Source: an uncultured Pelagibacteraceae bacterium
GTDB taxonomy: Bacteria > Pseudomonadota > Alphaproteobacteria > Pelagibacterales > Pelagibacteraceae
NCBI GenBank assembly: GCA_902615145.1
Contig: CACMNK010000003.1
Location: forward strand, 1-64,000
Length of the DNA: 64,000 nucleotides
Direction of reading: 5' to 3'
The translations under genes were made by a program, and so were the position numbers. Below the pieces are notes generated by a model, which saw only the letters and a program-made list of their open reading frames with translations, was not told the DNA's origin and made no database searches. Each line of letters opens with the position of its first letter. The stretch's first letter is position 1. Below are positions 17,105 to 26,074 of this stretch, one piece after another.

Positions 17105-17968
17105 ATGCCAGAATTACCAGAAGTAGAAATTGTAAGACAATCATTGAGTAAAAAAATAATAAGAAAAACTATAAAAAAAGTAATAGTAAGGAATAGAAAT
17201 TTAAGGGTTAAGGTACCTATAAATTTCAAAAAATTTTTAGAAAACCAAAAAATTTTAAATGTTGATAGATTTTCTAAATATCTAATCCTTTTTTTATCTG
17301 GAAGGAATATATTGTTAATTCATCTCGGCATGAGTGGTACAATACACTTTTTGGAACAAAATAAAAAAAATATTTTTACAAATACAAGCTTTTATAATTC
17401 TCCAGAATTACCTACCAACCATAATCACATTGAAATTTTTTTTGATAAATTTAAATTAGTATATAACGACCCTAGAAGATTTGGTTTTTTTGAAATTATT
17501 AAAGATAAAAAGTCTTTTGAAAAAAGATTTGAAAAACTAGGCCCTGAACCTTTTAATTCAAAGTTTAGCACAAATTATATTTATAATAATTTAAAAAATA
17601 AAAAAAAAAATATTAAAAATTTTCTATTAGATCAGAATTTTATATCAGGAATTGGAAATATTTATGCTAGTGAAATTCTTTATCTAAGCAAGATAAATCC
17701 TGTTAAAAAGGGAAAATCTGTCAATAAAACAGAGTGTAAAAAAATTTTTAAAAATACAAAGTTGGTGCTACTAAATGCTATAAAAAGAGGAGGGTCATCA
17801 ATAAGAGACTTTAAAGACCTCTCAGGAAAAAAAGGATCATTTCAAAAAAATTTCAAGGTTTATCAAAGAGAAGGACTAAAATGTAAAAGAATAAATTGTA
17901 AAGGTATTATTCAGAAAAAAAATATTTTAAATAGATCAACATTCTTTTGTGCATTCTGCCAAAAATAA
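17105..17968 (+). CDS. mutM: Formamidopyrimidine-DNA glycosylase
   Basis: A 287-residue Fpg protein. Catalytic Pro2 and Glu3 begin the MPELPEVEIVRQSL signature; a HLGMSG motif lies at about 78, the helix-two-turn-helix at about 175-230 (ISGIGNIYASEILYLSKINP), and a C-terminal Cys4 zinc finger (C-KRIN-C ... CAFCQK). It removes 8-oxoguanine and other oxidised purines and nicks the abasic site. It diverges from ubiE with 32 bases between the starts and precedes rpsT and dnaA. Confidence 0.95.
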   Translation: MPELPEVEIVRQSLSKKIIRKTIKKVIVRNRNLRVKVPINFKKFLENQKILNVDRFSKYLILFLSGRNILLIHLGMSGTIHFLEQNKKNIFTNTSFYNSPELPTNHNHIEIFFDKFKLVYNDPRRFGFFEIIKDKKSFEKRFEKLGPEPFNSKFSTNYIYNNLKNKKKNIKNFLLDQNFISGIGNIYASEILYLSKINPVKKGKSVNKTECKKIFKNTKLVLLNAIKRGGSSIRDFKDLSGKKGSFQKNFKVYQREGLKCKRINCKGIIQKKNILNRSTFFCAFCQK

Positions 17969-17981
17969 AAGAATTATTTGA

Positions 17982-18010
17982 TTGACCGATAGTATTTATC
18001 AAGCTATACC
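17982..18010 (+). promoter_or_regulatory. rpsT promoter giving a nearly leaderless mRNA
   Basis: TTGACC (17982-17987), a 17-base spacer, then TATACC (18005-18010). The ATG of rpsT is at 18020, only 9 bases after the -10, so a normal start point at +6 to +8 would leave a leader of about two or three bases. No ribosome-binding site is present. Confidence 0.5.
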
Positions 18011-18019
18011 CCTGCGCAA

Positions 18020-18280
18020 ATGGCTAATACAAAATCAGCAATCAAAAGAATAAGAAGAATATCAAAACAAACTTCTGTAAACAAAATCAGAAAGAGTAGA
18101 TATAAAAACGCAATAAAAAAAATGAATGTCCTATTGGAAAAAAAAGATAAATCAGAAGCTTTGAAATTCTTACCTAAGTTGAATTCTGAATTGATGAAGA
18201 TTGCTAAAACTGGGGTAATCAAAAAACAAAACGCTTCTAGAAATATTTCCAGAATAACGAAAAAAATTTCATCTATTTAA
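18020..18280 (+). CDS. rpsT: 30S ribosomal protein S20
   Basis: An 86-residue, very Lys-rich protein of S20 length. MANTKSAIKRIRRISKQ at the start and KTGVIKKQNASRNISRITKKI at the end are S20 signatures, with a long alpha-helical middle. It binds 16S rRNA at the base of the 30S body. It lies between mutM and dnaA, and its promoter appears to overlap the end of the mutM spacer. Confidence 0.95.
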   Translation: MANTKSAIKRIRRISKQTSVNKIRKSRYKNAIKKMNVLLEKKDKSEALKFLPKLNSELMKIAKTGVIKKQNASRNISRITKKISSI

Positions 18281-18632
18281 TCTATATTAACGGTTGTTAA
18301 GAGATACAACCTCAGGATCTACAAAATCTGTAATTAAAAGAAATTGTTATACAATATTTAGATTTAGTAAATAACCTGAACTCTTTTGATTCAATTAAAA
18401 ATTTTATTAACTAATTTATAAATAAAAAACGATACAAAAAAATTTCAATTAAAAAAATTCACACAATCCTAGATTTTAATTTTTTTAGAATTTTTTTATA
18501 TTACACAATCCTAGATTTTAATTTTTTTTTTAAACTTGTTTGTATTACACAATCCTAGATTTTATTTTTTTTTAAATTTATAAAATATTTTCTTGCAAAA
18601 ATTTTTATTATAGCTCTTACTGAACTCTCTTC
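18281..18632. other. 352-bp AT-rich spacer before dnaA
   Basis: No gene is visible. The spacer holds a GGTTGT-N8-ACAACC inverted repeat (18292-18311), a perfect 13-bp palindrome ATTGTTATACAAT (18343-18355), an AT-rich stretch and three direct repeats (18461-18572). I see no exact TTATCCACA DnaA box. The spacer is long for this genome and sits directly upstream of dnaA, so a regulatory or origin role is possible, but this is inferred from position only. Confidence 0.6.
18461..18572 (+). repeat. Three direct repeats upstream of dnaA, 42 and 44 bases apart
   Basis: The unit ACACAATCCTAGATTTTA followed by a T tract begins at 18461, 18503 and 18547; copy 3 differs only at the end of the unit. Its core AATC-CTA-GATT is a near-palindrome. 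The spacing of 42 and 44 bases equals about four helical turns, so the sites and their T tracts lie on one face of the DNA. The last copy ends about 60 bases before the dnaA ATG. They look like binding sites for a dnaA regulator or iteron-like elements. Confidence 0.75.
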
Positions 18633-20057
18633 ATGAATATGGAAAATAGCTACAAGAATCCAGAATTAAATAAATCTATTTCAAATAAATTAGATTGGCA
18701 ATTAATCCAAAACGAGATGAAAAAAAAATTGGGATCGGAAGTTTATGAAAGTTGGTTAAAAAAAATTAATTTTATTGAGGAATTCAATAATTATATACTG
18801 ATATCGGTGCCAACCAGATTTATTAGAGATTGGATAACATCAAGATATTTGGACCAAATCTTACAAATCGTCAAAATTTTTAAAAAAGATCTAATTAGGA
18901 TAGAATTTAAAATTGTAGAAAATAGTATTAATTTAGAAAATCAAAAAAATAGTGAAAGTTTATTGAAAAAAAATGAAAATATTTCATTTTTAAAGGACTC
19001 TTTTTTACAATACAATCGAGTTGATCATAATAAAAGATTTGAAAATTTTGTAACTGGTAGCAGTAATAAGCTTGCGTATGAGGCTTCATTAAAAGTTACC
19101 GAAAATCTGTCCCAATATAATCCTTTGTATATTTATGGAGGTGTAGGGATGGGTAAAACACATCTTTTAAATTCTATAGGTTTTGAATTAAAAAAAAGAA
19201 AAAAAGTAATGTTTATTCCAGCAGAACGTTTTATGTATCAATTTATTAAATCAATAAAAGCAAACGATATGGTAAGATTTAAAGAATATTTTCGAAACAC
19301 TGATATATTATTGATAGATGATATCCAATTTATGAACGGAAAAGAAGCTATGCAGGAGGAATTTTTTCATACCTTTAATGCTTTACTTGATAAAGGGAGT
19401 CAAATTATAGTATCTGCAGATAGATCTCCAAATAAATTATCTAGAATTCAAGAAAGAATAAAATCTAGATTCTCTGGAGGATTAGTTGTTGATATACAAA
19501 AACCTGATCTAGAATTAAGAAGGAATATAATTGAAAAAAAGATTAACGAATTAAATAAGCTTTATACAGATAAGATTGAAATTTCAAAGGAAATTAAAGA
19601 TTTTATAAGCCTTGAAATTTCTAACAGTATAAGAGAATTAGTTGGTGCTGTTAACCGTTTAATATCTTTCTCAAGAATTTATAATAAATTACCTAATTTG
19701 GCTGAAACTAAGGTAGTCTTAAAAGACTTACTAAATATTAATGAAAATAAAGTTACTATTGATTTAATACAGACTTTGGTGTGCAAATTTTTCAAAATTA
19801 GCAAAAATGAGATGTTGTCCTCAAGAAGATCAAGGTATCTGGTAAGACCTAGACAAACCGCTATATATCTCACTAAAATTCTTACACCAAAATCTTTACC
19901 GGAAATAGGTCGAGAATTTTCAAATAGAGATCATACAACTATAATTCATTCAGTCAAAACTATAGAAAGATTAAAAGAGAATGATAAGGATATGGCAGAA
20001 AATATAAATAATTTAAAGAACCAAATATTATATAATACAAAAGAAAATGAAGTTTAG
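18633..20057 (+). CDS. dnaA: Chromosomal replication initiator protein DnaA
   Basis: A 474-residue protein with the four DnaA domains. The N-terminal helicase-interaction domain has LGSEVYESWLKKINF and a variable linker follows. The AAA+ domain from about 135 has Walker A GGVGMGKTHLL, Walker B LLIDDIQF and SRIQERIKSRFSGGL. The C-terminal DnaA-box-binding domain carries the signature RDHTTIIHSVKTI. It overlaps dnaN by 11 bases. A second in-frame ATG two codons in is an alternative start. The upstream spacer has three direct repeats that may control it. Confidence 0.97.
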   Translation: MNMENSYKNPELNKSISNKLDWQLIQNEMKKKLGSEVYESWLKKINFIEEFNNYILISVPTRFIRDWITSRYLDQILQIVKIFKKDLIRIEFKIVENSINLENQKNSESLLKKNENISFLKDSFLQYNRVDHNKRFENFVTGSSNKLAYEASLKVTENLSQYNPLYIYGGVGMGKTHLLNSIGFELKKRKKVMFIPAERFMYQFIKSIKANDMVRFKEYFRNTDILLIDDIQFMNGKEAMQEEFFHTFNALLDKGSQIIVSADRSPNKLSRIQERIKSRFSGGLVVDIQKPDLELRRNIIEKKINELNKLYTDKIEISKEIKDFISLEISNSIRELVGAVNRLISFSRIYNKLPNLAETKVVLKDLLNINENKVTIDLIQTLVCKFFKISKNEMLSSRRSRYLVRPRQTAIYLTKILTPKSLPEIGREFSNRDHTTIIHSVKTIERLKENDKDMAENINNLKNQILYNTKENEV

Positions 20058-21159
20058 TGTAAACCAACAGGATTTACAGCAAGCATTAAATTACTGTCAG
20101 GGAGTTATAGAAAAAAGAGGAACATTACCAATCTTATCAAATATTCTTTTGAATGCTAATAATTCAAAACTAATTTTAACCGCAACTGATCTAGACATTA
20201 TTTTTATTCACCAAATTAATAATATCGAAGTGTTTGAGGAGGGCAAAACTACTACAACTTCTTCTATAATGTATGACATAGTAAGAAAAATTTCCTCTGG
20301 AAAAAAAATTAATTTAACTTTAAATGACAAGAATAAGTTACATCTTGAGTCAGACAAATCCACTTTCAATCTTAATTGCATAAGTGATTCGGAGTTTCCT
20401 GTAACTGATGAAAATTTTAATCAAAATGAATTTTCGATTAAATCTAAAAAATTCTTAAAATTATTAAATAAGTGTAAGTTTTCAGTTTCAAATGATGAAA
20501 CAAGGCATTATTTAAGTGGCATATACTTACACCAAACCGAGGTTGATGAAAAAAAATATTTGACAGCTGTAGCAACCGATAGCCACAGAATGTCAATTTC
20601 AAAAATAAGACTAGAAAAACAAATTGATTTTGAACCTATAATTTTACCAAAAAAGACCATTTTTCAATTATGTGCTATTTTAGATAACTATGATGGTGAA
20701 GTAAAAATTTCAAATATGAAGTCAAAAATAAAATTTGAATTAAGTAATAGCATTCTTATTTCAAAACTTATTGATGGAAAATTCCCAAATTATATACAAG
20801 TGATACCTAAAAATAATCAAAAAAAATTAGAGATCGATTTAAAATTATTTTTAAATTCAGTAGATAGAGTTGCATCAGTTTCTTTAGACAAAAAGGATGG
20901 TGTAAAATTTAGTCTAAAAAAAGATACCTTAAATCTTTCTGTTAACAATACAAACAGTGGAGATGGCAATGAGACTATTGCAACAAAATTTGAGCATGAT
21001 CTAGAAATTAGTTTCAATTCAAGGTATTTGATTGATGTAGCCTCTCAGTTAGATGGTGATAAAATTGAATTGCACTTTAATGATACCGGTTCACCTGTAC
21101 TAATTAAAGATCCAAGTGATTTTGATAGTATTTTTATTGTAATGCCAATGAAAGGCTAG
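20047..21159 (+). CDS. dnaN: DNA polymerase III sliding clamp, beta subunit
   Basis: A 370-residue protein of normal beta-clamp length with three repeated clamp domains. Characteristic pieces are KRGTLPILSNILLNA, LTATDLDI, FPVTDENFNQ, HYLSGIYLHQTE, ATDSHRMSISKI and the C-terminal VMPMKG. It encircles DNA and tethers polymerase III. The start lies inside the end of dnaA (11-base overlap), so translation is coupled. recF does not follow: the next gene, plsC, is convergent and overlaps the stop by four bases. Confidence 0.97.
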   Translation: MKFSVNQQDLQQALNYCQGVIEKRGTLPILSNILLNANNSKLILTATDLDIIFIHQINNIEVFEEGKTTTTSSIMYDIVRKISSGKKINLTLNDKNKLHLESDKSTFNLNCISDSEFPVTDENFNQNEFSIKSKKFLKLLNKCKFSVSNDETRHYLSGIYLHQTEVDEKKYLTAVATDSHRMSISKIRLEKQIDFEPIILPKKTIFQLCAILDNYDGEVKISNMKSKIKFELSNSILISKLIDGKFPNYIQVIPKNNQKKLEIDLKLFLNSVDRVASVSLDKKDGVKFSLKKDTLNLSVNNTNSGDGNETIATKFEHDLEISFNSRYLIDVASQLDGDKIELHFNDTGSPVLIKDPSDFDSIFIVMPMKG

Positions 21160-21857
21160 CAAATTATGTCTAGTTCATCATAAATTTTTTTTTGGAGGAC
21201 TCGTAAAAATTCCTCTTTTTGTAATCCAGGACCAATTGGCTTAAGTATTGATATAGTAATTACCTTATTAGTTTTTTTGATACCGTCTTTAGGCCATACA
21301 TAACCTGAATTAATTGCAACCGGTTGGCAGAGAATATTTAATTTTTCGTAAATTCGTGATGCTCCTTTTTTAAAGGGTGGCCGATCTTCTGGTAATACTC
21401 TTGTGGCCTGGGGAAAAATAACTATCGGTCTTTTAGAATTTTGAATTGTTTCTGAAATATCTTCAAAAAAATTAATATTATCTTTCGTAATCTTATCTCG
21501 TTTTATTGAAATAGAGCCTATTTTTTTTAAATACCATCCGAAAATAGGAATTCTCATGAGTTCATTTTTCAAAATAAACACTGGTGAATTAAAAATGGTT
21601 TGAAAAAAAAAAGTTTCAAACATTGATTGATGTGAAGAAGCGATGAAAAACTTTTCGTTACTTATCATATTATCTTTTCCTTTGATAATTATCTTGGTTG
21701 ACAGAATGATTTTCAGACAAAATTGAGACCAATAACCCATAAGTTTCCCACCAAACAAAGTAATTTTTTGTGGCAACAAAAGTGAGGGTAAAAAAATTAA
21801 TGATATAAATACAATTCCTGAAAAAAAAGAAAATGAAAATAAAAAGTTTCTTATCAT
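21156..21857 (-). CDS. plsC: 1-acyl-sn-glycerol-3-phosphate acyltransferase
   Basis: A 233-residue membrane-associated acyltransferase. A hydrophobic N-terminal segment (about 3-30) precedes catalytic motif SSHQSMFETFF, in which Glu replaces the more common Asp of HX4D, as in other alphaproteobacterial-type PlsC proteins. Motif III reads FPQATRVLPEDRPPFKKG. It makes phosphatidate from lysophosphatidate. It ends convergently against dnaN and starts 12 bases after lysA, so it is the last gene of argH-lptM-lysA-plsC. Confidence 0.88.
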   Translation of the reverse strand: MIRNFLFSFSFFSGIVFISLIFLPSLLLPQKITLFGGKLMGYWSQFCLKIILSTKIIIKGKDNMISNEKFFIASSHQSMFETFFFQTIFNSPVFILKNELMRIPIFGWYLKKIGSISIKRDKITKDNINFFEDISETIQNSKRPIVIFPQATRVLPEDRPPFKKGASRIYEKLNILCQPVAINSGYVWPKDGIKKTNKVITISILKPIGPGLQKEEFLRVLQKKIYDELDIIC

Positions 21858-21869
21858 ATTTAGATAACT

Positions 21870-23084
21870 TTATATTATTTCAATAAGTTTTTGTCTTTTT
21901 GAGATCACACTAGCTTTTGATTTTTTAATTAATATTTCTGCTGGTTTGGGTCTTAAATTATAATTTGAACTTAAGGATACCCCATAAGCTCCAACATCAC
22001 AAATAATTATTAAATCATTCTCCTTCAATTTTTGAAACTTTTTGTATGATCCAAATTTATCAGTGCTCTCACAAATTGGACCAACAAATTCATAAACTTT
22101 ATTTGTATAGCTATTATTCTTTATAGCTGGTTTAATTTGATGTTTTGCATCATACAAAGCTGGACGCATAAGATCATTCATAGCTGCGTCTAATATTATG
22201 AAATTTTTTTTATGTCCTTCTTTATTGTAAATTACTTTTGATATTAAAATACCTGTATTACCAATTATAGATCTACCTGGTTCTAGTATAATTTTAGATT
22301 TATTTTTTTTTAAAAAATTTTTTATACTATTGGAATATTTATCTAGATTTAAAGTTTTCTTATCATTATTGTAACTAATTCCCATTCCACCACCTAAATC
22401 AATATATTCAAAATTGAACTTGGTTTTTTTTATAATCTTATCAAGTATCTTGAGCATTTTTTCATATGGTTTTGAGTCTAAGATTTGACTTCCTATATGA
22501 ACACTTAAACACTTCAAATTTAAATTTTTTGATTTTTTTACATATCTGACAAGTGTCAGAAACTCTTTATCGGAAACTCCAAATTTATTTTCTTTTTTAC
22601 CTGTCGATATCTGGCTTAAAGTCTTTGCGTCAGTGTTTGGATTTAATCTAATTCCTACATTAACTTTAGTTTTGTACTTCCTAGCAATTTTTTCTATTTG
22701 CAAAATTTCATTCTTAGACTCTGCATTTATAAGTAAAATTTTTTTTTTAATAGCGTATTCAATTTCAACTTTAGTTTTACCAACTCCTGAAAAAACAATA
22801 TTTTTTGGTTTTATACCTGCTTTGAGGGCTTTCATTAGTTCACCAATTGAAACAACATCAGCACCCAAACCTTGTTTATTAATTTCGCGTAAGAGATTTG
22901 TATTGGGATTTGATTTTACAGAAAAGCATATAATCGGATCAATTTTTTTAAAATTATTTTTCAAATTCCTTATGTTATTCGTTAGTTTATTTAATGAATA
23001 ACAATAAAGTGGAGTTCCAAATTTCTCCGCTAAATATGATGCTTTAATATCCTCAACAAAAAAATTTTTATTTACATATTTCAT
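21870..23084 (-). CDS. lysA: Diaminopimelate decarboxylase
   Basis: A 404-residue PLP enzyme of the alanine-racemase-fold decarboxylase family. The PLP lysine is in CFSVKSNPN. Other marks are the glycine-rich LGGGMGISY, the EPGRSIIGNTG phosphate-binding loop and the substrate motif GPICESTDKFG with reactive Cys. It converts meso-diaminopimelate to lysine. It follows lptM with an ATGA overlap, the usual argH-lptM-lysA order. Confidence 0.95.
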   Translation of the reverse strand: MKYVNKNFFVEDIKASYLAEKFGTPLYCYSLNKLTNNIRNLKNNFKKIDPIICFSVKSNPNTNLLREINKQGLGADVVSIGELMKALKAGIKPKNIVFSGVGKTKVEIEYAIKKKILLINAESKNEILQIEKIARKYKTKVNVGIRLNPNTDAKTLSQISTGKKENKFGVSDKEFLTLVRYVKKSKNLNLKCLSVHIGSQILDSKPYEKMLKILDKIIKKTKFNFEYIDLGGGMGISYNNDKKTLNLDKYSNSIKNFLKKNKSKIILEPGRSIIGNTGILISKVIYNKEGHKKNFIILDAAMNDLMRPALYDAKHQIKPAIKNNSYTNKVYEFVGPICESTDKFGSYKKFQKLKENDLIIICDVGAYGVSLSSNYNLRPKPAEILIKKSKASVISKRQKLIEII

Positions 23085-23206
23085 GAATATTTTGTAACAT
23101 AATAAGGTATTTTGGAATTTGGTTCTTTATAGGTAGGATCTCCCCGTTTTCCACAAGACATTACTAGTAGGCAAAGTATCAATAAAAGATAAAATTTTTT
23201 CATCAT
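23081..23206 (-). CDS. lptM: Small LptM/YifL-type lipoprotein
   Basis: A 41-residue gene. The product begins MMKKFYLLLILCLLVMSC, a lipoprotein signal with the lipobox Cys at 18, followed by GKRGDPTYKEP, the CG-K-G-P pattern of LptM proteins that help assemble the LptD/E outer-membrane translocon. It fits exactly between its neighbours: its ATG overlaps the argH TGA (ATGA) and its TGA overlaps the lysA ATG (ATGA). The same gene order in other proteobacteria supports the call. Confidence 0.85.
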   Translation of the reverse strand: MMKKFYLLLILCLLVMSCGKRGDPTYKEPNSKIPYYVTKYS

Positions 23207-24594
23207 AATTGTTTCTTATATTTTATTATCATTTTTTTAATATTATCAAAAGCAGTTCCTCCATAAGATTTCTTTGAATTTACAGAATTTTTTAAATCGA
23301 ATACTTTTAAAACATCTTCTGTCAAATTTGGCTCAATTTTTTTTAAATCATATAATGTTAACTCATCTAATTTTTTTTTTCTTTTCTCGGCCATATTTAT
23401 GATTGCAGCTGTTTTTTGATAAGCTTCTCTAAAAGATTTAGAATGATTTTTAACAATATAGTCAGCTAAATCAGTCGCAGTAATATAACCATTGTTAGCC
23501 AACTCTAACATTTTTTTTTTATTTGGACTAAAATTATTTAAAATTTCGTCAAGAATTTTTAAACAGCTTTCTAAAGTATCATTTGTTTTAAAGATTATCT
23601 CTTTATCTTCTTGAAGATCTTTATAATAAGATAGTGGTAAACCTTTAAGCACAGTTAACATTGAAAATAAATTGCCGTACATCCCTCCTGTCTTGCCTCT
23701 CAAAAATTCTAGCATGTCTGGATTTTTTTTCTGAGGCATTATGGAAGATCCTGTTACAACTTTATCTGATAGATTTATTAAGTTAAAACCTTCAGAGTTC
23801 CAAATTATTAATTCCTCAGCTATTCTGGATATATGCATTGCACATACAGAACAACTATATAAAAAGTCTAAGACAAAATCTCTGTCCGATACCGTATCTA
23901 CTGAATTGTTAGTAGGGTTTTTAAAACCTAATTTTTTGGTCGTAAGTTTTCTATCTATGTTAAAGGAAGTCCCCGTTAATGCGCATACACCAAGAGGGTT
24001 TTCATTAAGACTTTCCAAATTATTTAAAAATCTTTTTCTATCCCTTGTAAACATTTCAACATAAGACATTAAGTAATGACCTAAAGATAAAGCTTGAGCG
24101 TTTTTAAGGTGAGTGAAACCTGGCATAATAGTTTTAATATTTTTTTCTGCAATCTTAAGATTGGTTTTAATTAATTTTTTTAAATTTAAGTCTATATTTT
24201 GAGTTGCTGATTTCATCCATATCTTTAAATCTGTAATAACTTGATCATTTCTAGATCTGGCAGTATGAATGTAGCCTGCATCGTCACCTATCAGTTGTGT
24301 GAGTCTTTTTTCTATATTCATATGAATATCCTCAAATTCTTTATTAAATTCAAATTTTTTATTCAGTATTTCTTTTTCAATTTTATTAAGTCCATAAATA
24401 ATTTTGTTTTTAATTTTAAAAGAGATAATTTTTTGTTTAAAAAGCATTTCTACGTGAGCGATAGATCCGATTATATCTTCTTTGAAAAGTTTTTTATCAA
24501 TGTTAATTGAGCCCCCATATCTTTTATACAGAGCAGATGTCTTTGCTTTTATTCTGCTATCCCAAATTGCCTTATTGTTTTTATTTTTTACCAT
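23203..24594 (-). CDS. argH: Argininosuccinate lyase
   Basis: A 463-residue member of the fumarase/aspartase superfamily. The family signature GSSIMPQKKNPD is present at about 280, with HTARSRNDQV (about 110), TGTSFNIDR and SYYKDLQEDKE. It splits argininosuccinate into arginine and fumarate in the cytoplasm. It is the first gene of the minus-strand argH-lptM-lysA-plsC operon and diverges from the thioredoxin-like gene, with 24 bases between starts. Confidence 0.96.
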   Translation of the reverse strand: MVKNKNNKAIWDSRIKAKTSALYKRYGGSINIDKKLFKEDIIGSIAHVEMLFKQKIISFKIKNKIIYGLNKIEKEILNKKFEFNKEFEDIHMNIEKRLTQLIGDDAGYIHTARSRNDQVITDLKIWMKSATQNIDLNLKKLIKTNLKIAEKNIKTIMPGFTHLKNAQALSLGHYLMSYVEMFTRDRKRFLNNLESLNENPLGVCALTGTSFNIDRKLTTKKLGFKNPTNNSVDTVSDRDFVLDFLYSCSVCAMHISRIAEELIIWNSEGFNLINLSDKVVTGSSIMPQKKNPDMLEFLRGKTGGMYGNLFSMLTVLKGLPLSYYKDLQEDKEIIFKTNDTLESCLKILDEILNNFSPNKKKMLELANNGYITATDLADYIVKNHSKSFREAYQKTAAIINMAEKRKKKLDELTLYDLKKIEPNLTEDVLKVFDLKNSVNSKKSYGGTAFDNIKKMIIKYKKQL

Positions 24595-24618
24595 GCTAAT
24601 TATTTATACCTTTTTAAT

Positions 24619-25128
24619 ATGAGATTTTTAGTAATATTTATATTTTTAATTTCAAATACATTTGCAAATGAAACTCCGAATATTAAAAACCTTATAATTA
24701 ATAAAGAATTAAAAGATTATACAAATTTAACCGTTTTAGATGATCAAAATAATCAACTGAATTTAAGTGATTATAAAGGAAACATTTTATTGCTTAATTT
24801 TTGGGCAACCTGGTGTGCTCCTTGCAAAGAAGAAATGCCATCGTTAGATTTATTGAAATCAAACAAAGATTTAAATAACCTTAAAATATTTCCTGTAAAT
24901 GTCGGACAGGATAATGTTAAAAAAGCTGAAAAATTTTTTGATGATATGAATATTAAAAATTTAAATTTATATTTTGACGAAAATATAAATTTAACAAAAA
25001 AGTTTGCTTTAAGAGGAATTCCAACTACAATTTTATTAAATAAAAACGGAAAAGAATTTGCTAGAGTTATTGGTTCATTAGATTTTAATGAAAAGAATTT
25101 TATTGAGTGGCTAAAACTTTATAATTAG
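24619..25128 (+). CDS. TlpA/ResA-like thioredoxin-fold lipoprotein-free exported protein
   Basis: A 169-residue protein with a short N-terminal signal sequence (about 1-16, FLVIFIFLISNTFA) and a thioredoxin domain with active site NFWATWCAPCKEEMPSL (Cys-Ala-Pro-Cys). The cis-Pro region RGIPTTILLNKNG is typical of TlpA/ResA. It probably reduces disulfides in the periplasm, for example of cytochrome c or oxidase-assembly partners. The adjacent gene encodes a HIG1-domain protein, which is also oxidase-linked in other organisms. Confidence 0.85.
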   Translation: MRFLVIFIFLISNTFANETPNIKNLIINKELKDYTNLTVLDDQNNQLNLSDYKGNILLLNFWATWCAPCKEEMPSLDLLKSNKDLNNLKIFPVNVGQDNVKKAEKFFDDMNIKNLNLYFDENINLTKKFALRGIPTTILLNKNGKEFARVIGSLDFNEKNFIEWLKLYN

Positions 25129-25328
25129 TTTTTAAAAAAATACGCAAAGCCCACTAATACGATAATAGCAATAAATTGTAATATTACTCTCAACTGCATT
25201 AATTTATTTGAGTATTTTTTACTAGTCTCTCCTCCTTTAAACAAAGTTCCAATTCCAAGTATAAGGACTATTCCTACAACTATTAGTAGCGCTATTGAGA
25301 GCACTTTTAAAATTATTCCAGAAATCAT
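25125..25328 (-). CDS. Twin-transmembrane HIG1-domain protein
   Basis: A 67-residue protein with two hydrophobic helices (about 5-28 and 46-65) joined by a loop GTLFKGGETSKKYSNKLMQLRV. The KxxNKLMxxRVxxQ pattern is the HIG1 domain signature. HIG1 proteins associate with cytochrome c oxidase in mitochondria; in alphaproteobacteria the role is less clear. It is convergent with the thioredoxin-like gene, overlapping by 4 bases. Confidence 0.85.
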   Translation of the reverse strand: MISGIILKVLSIALLIVVGIVLILGIGTLFKGGETSKKYSNKLMQLRVILQFIAIIVLVGFAYFFKN

Positions 25329-25377
25329 TTACTTATTGTAGGGTGTTTTTAAAATAAAAAAACATTAATTATAAACT

Positions 25378-26037
25378 ATGACATTTTGTCTTGACGCCAT
25401 AATATTGAAACCTGAAAAGGGTTTAGAAATTGAGAATGCAATAATTTTACTTCATGGGTATGGGGGTGATGGTCAAGATATTAGTATGCTATCTTTAGGC
25501 TGGAAACGTCATTTGCCAAATACAGTTTTTATTTGTCCAAACGGTCATGAAAAATGTGCAATAAATCCTACAGGTTATCAGTGGTTTGATTTGTCAAAGG
25601 ACGACCCAGAATATATTTTAAATGAGTCCAAAAAAGCAGAAACTAAACTAAATAAATTTATAAATGAAATAAAAAATGAGTTTAACTTACAGAATAATAA
25701 AATTTGTTTATCCGGTTTTAGCCAAGGGTGTATGATGTCATTAAACTTAGGCTTAATTTCTGATCAAAGATATAGATGTATAGTAGGTTTTTCAGGAAAA
25801 ATAATTAATCAAGAATATTTGATGAGAAAAAAAAATGTTGAAGCGGATATTTTGATGATTCATGGTGACGCAGATGAAATAGTTCCACCTAACTTTCTGC
25901 TTGAAGCTGAGGATTTTTTTATTAGGAATAGTGTTAATGTTGAAACACGACTTATAAAAAATTGTGGGCATCATATCCCAGTAGAAGCTTCAAGCATAGG
26001 ATTAAAGTATATTTTAGAAAAATTTAATAATCGCTAA
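25378..26037 (+). CDS. Phospholipase/carboxylesterase-family alpha/beta hydrolase
   Basis: A 219-residue alpha/beta hydrolase. The oxyanion loop is LLHGYGGDGQD, the nucleophile Ser is in SGFSQGCMMSL, the Asp is in IHGDADEIVPP and the His in NCGHHIPVE. This order and length match the abhydrolase_2 carboxylesterase/acyl-protein thioesterase family. The substrate is unknown. It stands alone, 37 bases before the HNH gene. Confidence 0.88.
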   Translation: MTFCLDAIILKPEKGLEIENAIILLHGYGGDGQDISMLSLGWKRHLPNTVFICPNGHEKCAINPTGYQWFDLSKDDPEYILNESKKAETKLNKFINEIKNEFNLQNNKICLSGFSQGCMMSLNLGLISDQRYRCIVGFSGKIINQEYLMRKKNVEADILMIHGDADEIVPPNFLLEAEDFFIRNSVNVETRLIKNCGHHIPVEASSIGLKYILEKFNNR

Positions 26038-26074
26038 TTATTGAAATAATTTTTAATTAAGTTACTATTATTTT

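Noticed and set aside
18277-18301. Two TTAA pairs resembling CtrA sites upstream of dnaA
   Set aside because: The spacing between TTAA halves is six bases, not the seven of the CtrA consensus, and TTAA is frequent in this AT-rich DNA.
18281-18632. Calling this spacer oriC
   Set aside because: It is next to dnaA and has direct repeats, but I find no exact DnaA box (TTATCCACA) and cannot compute GC skew. Position alone is not enough.
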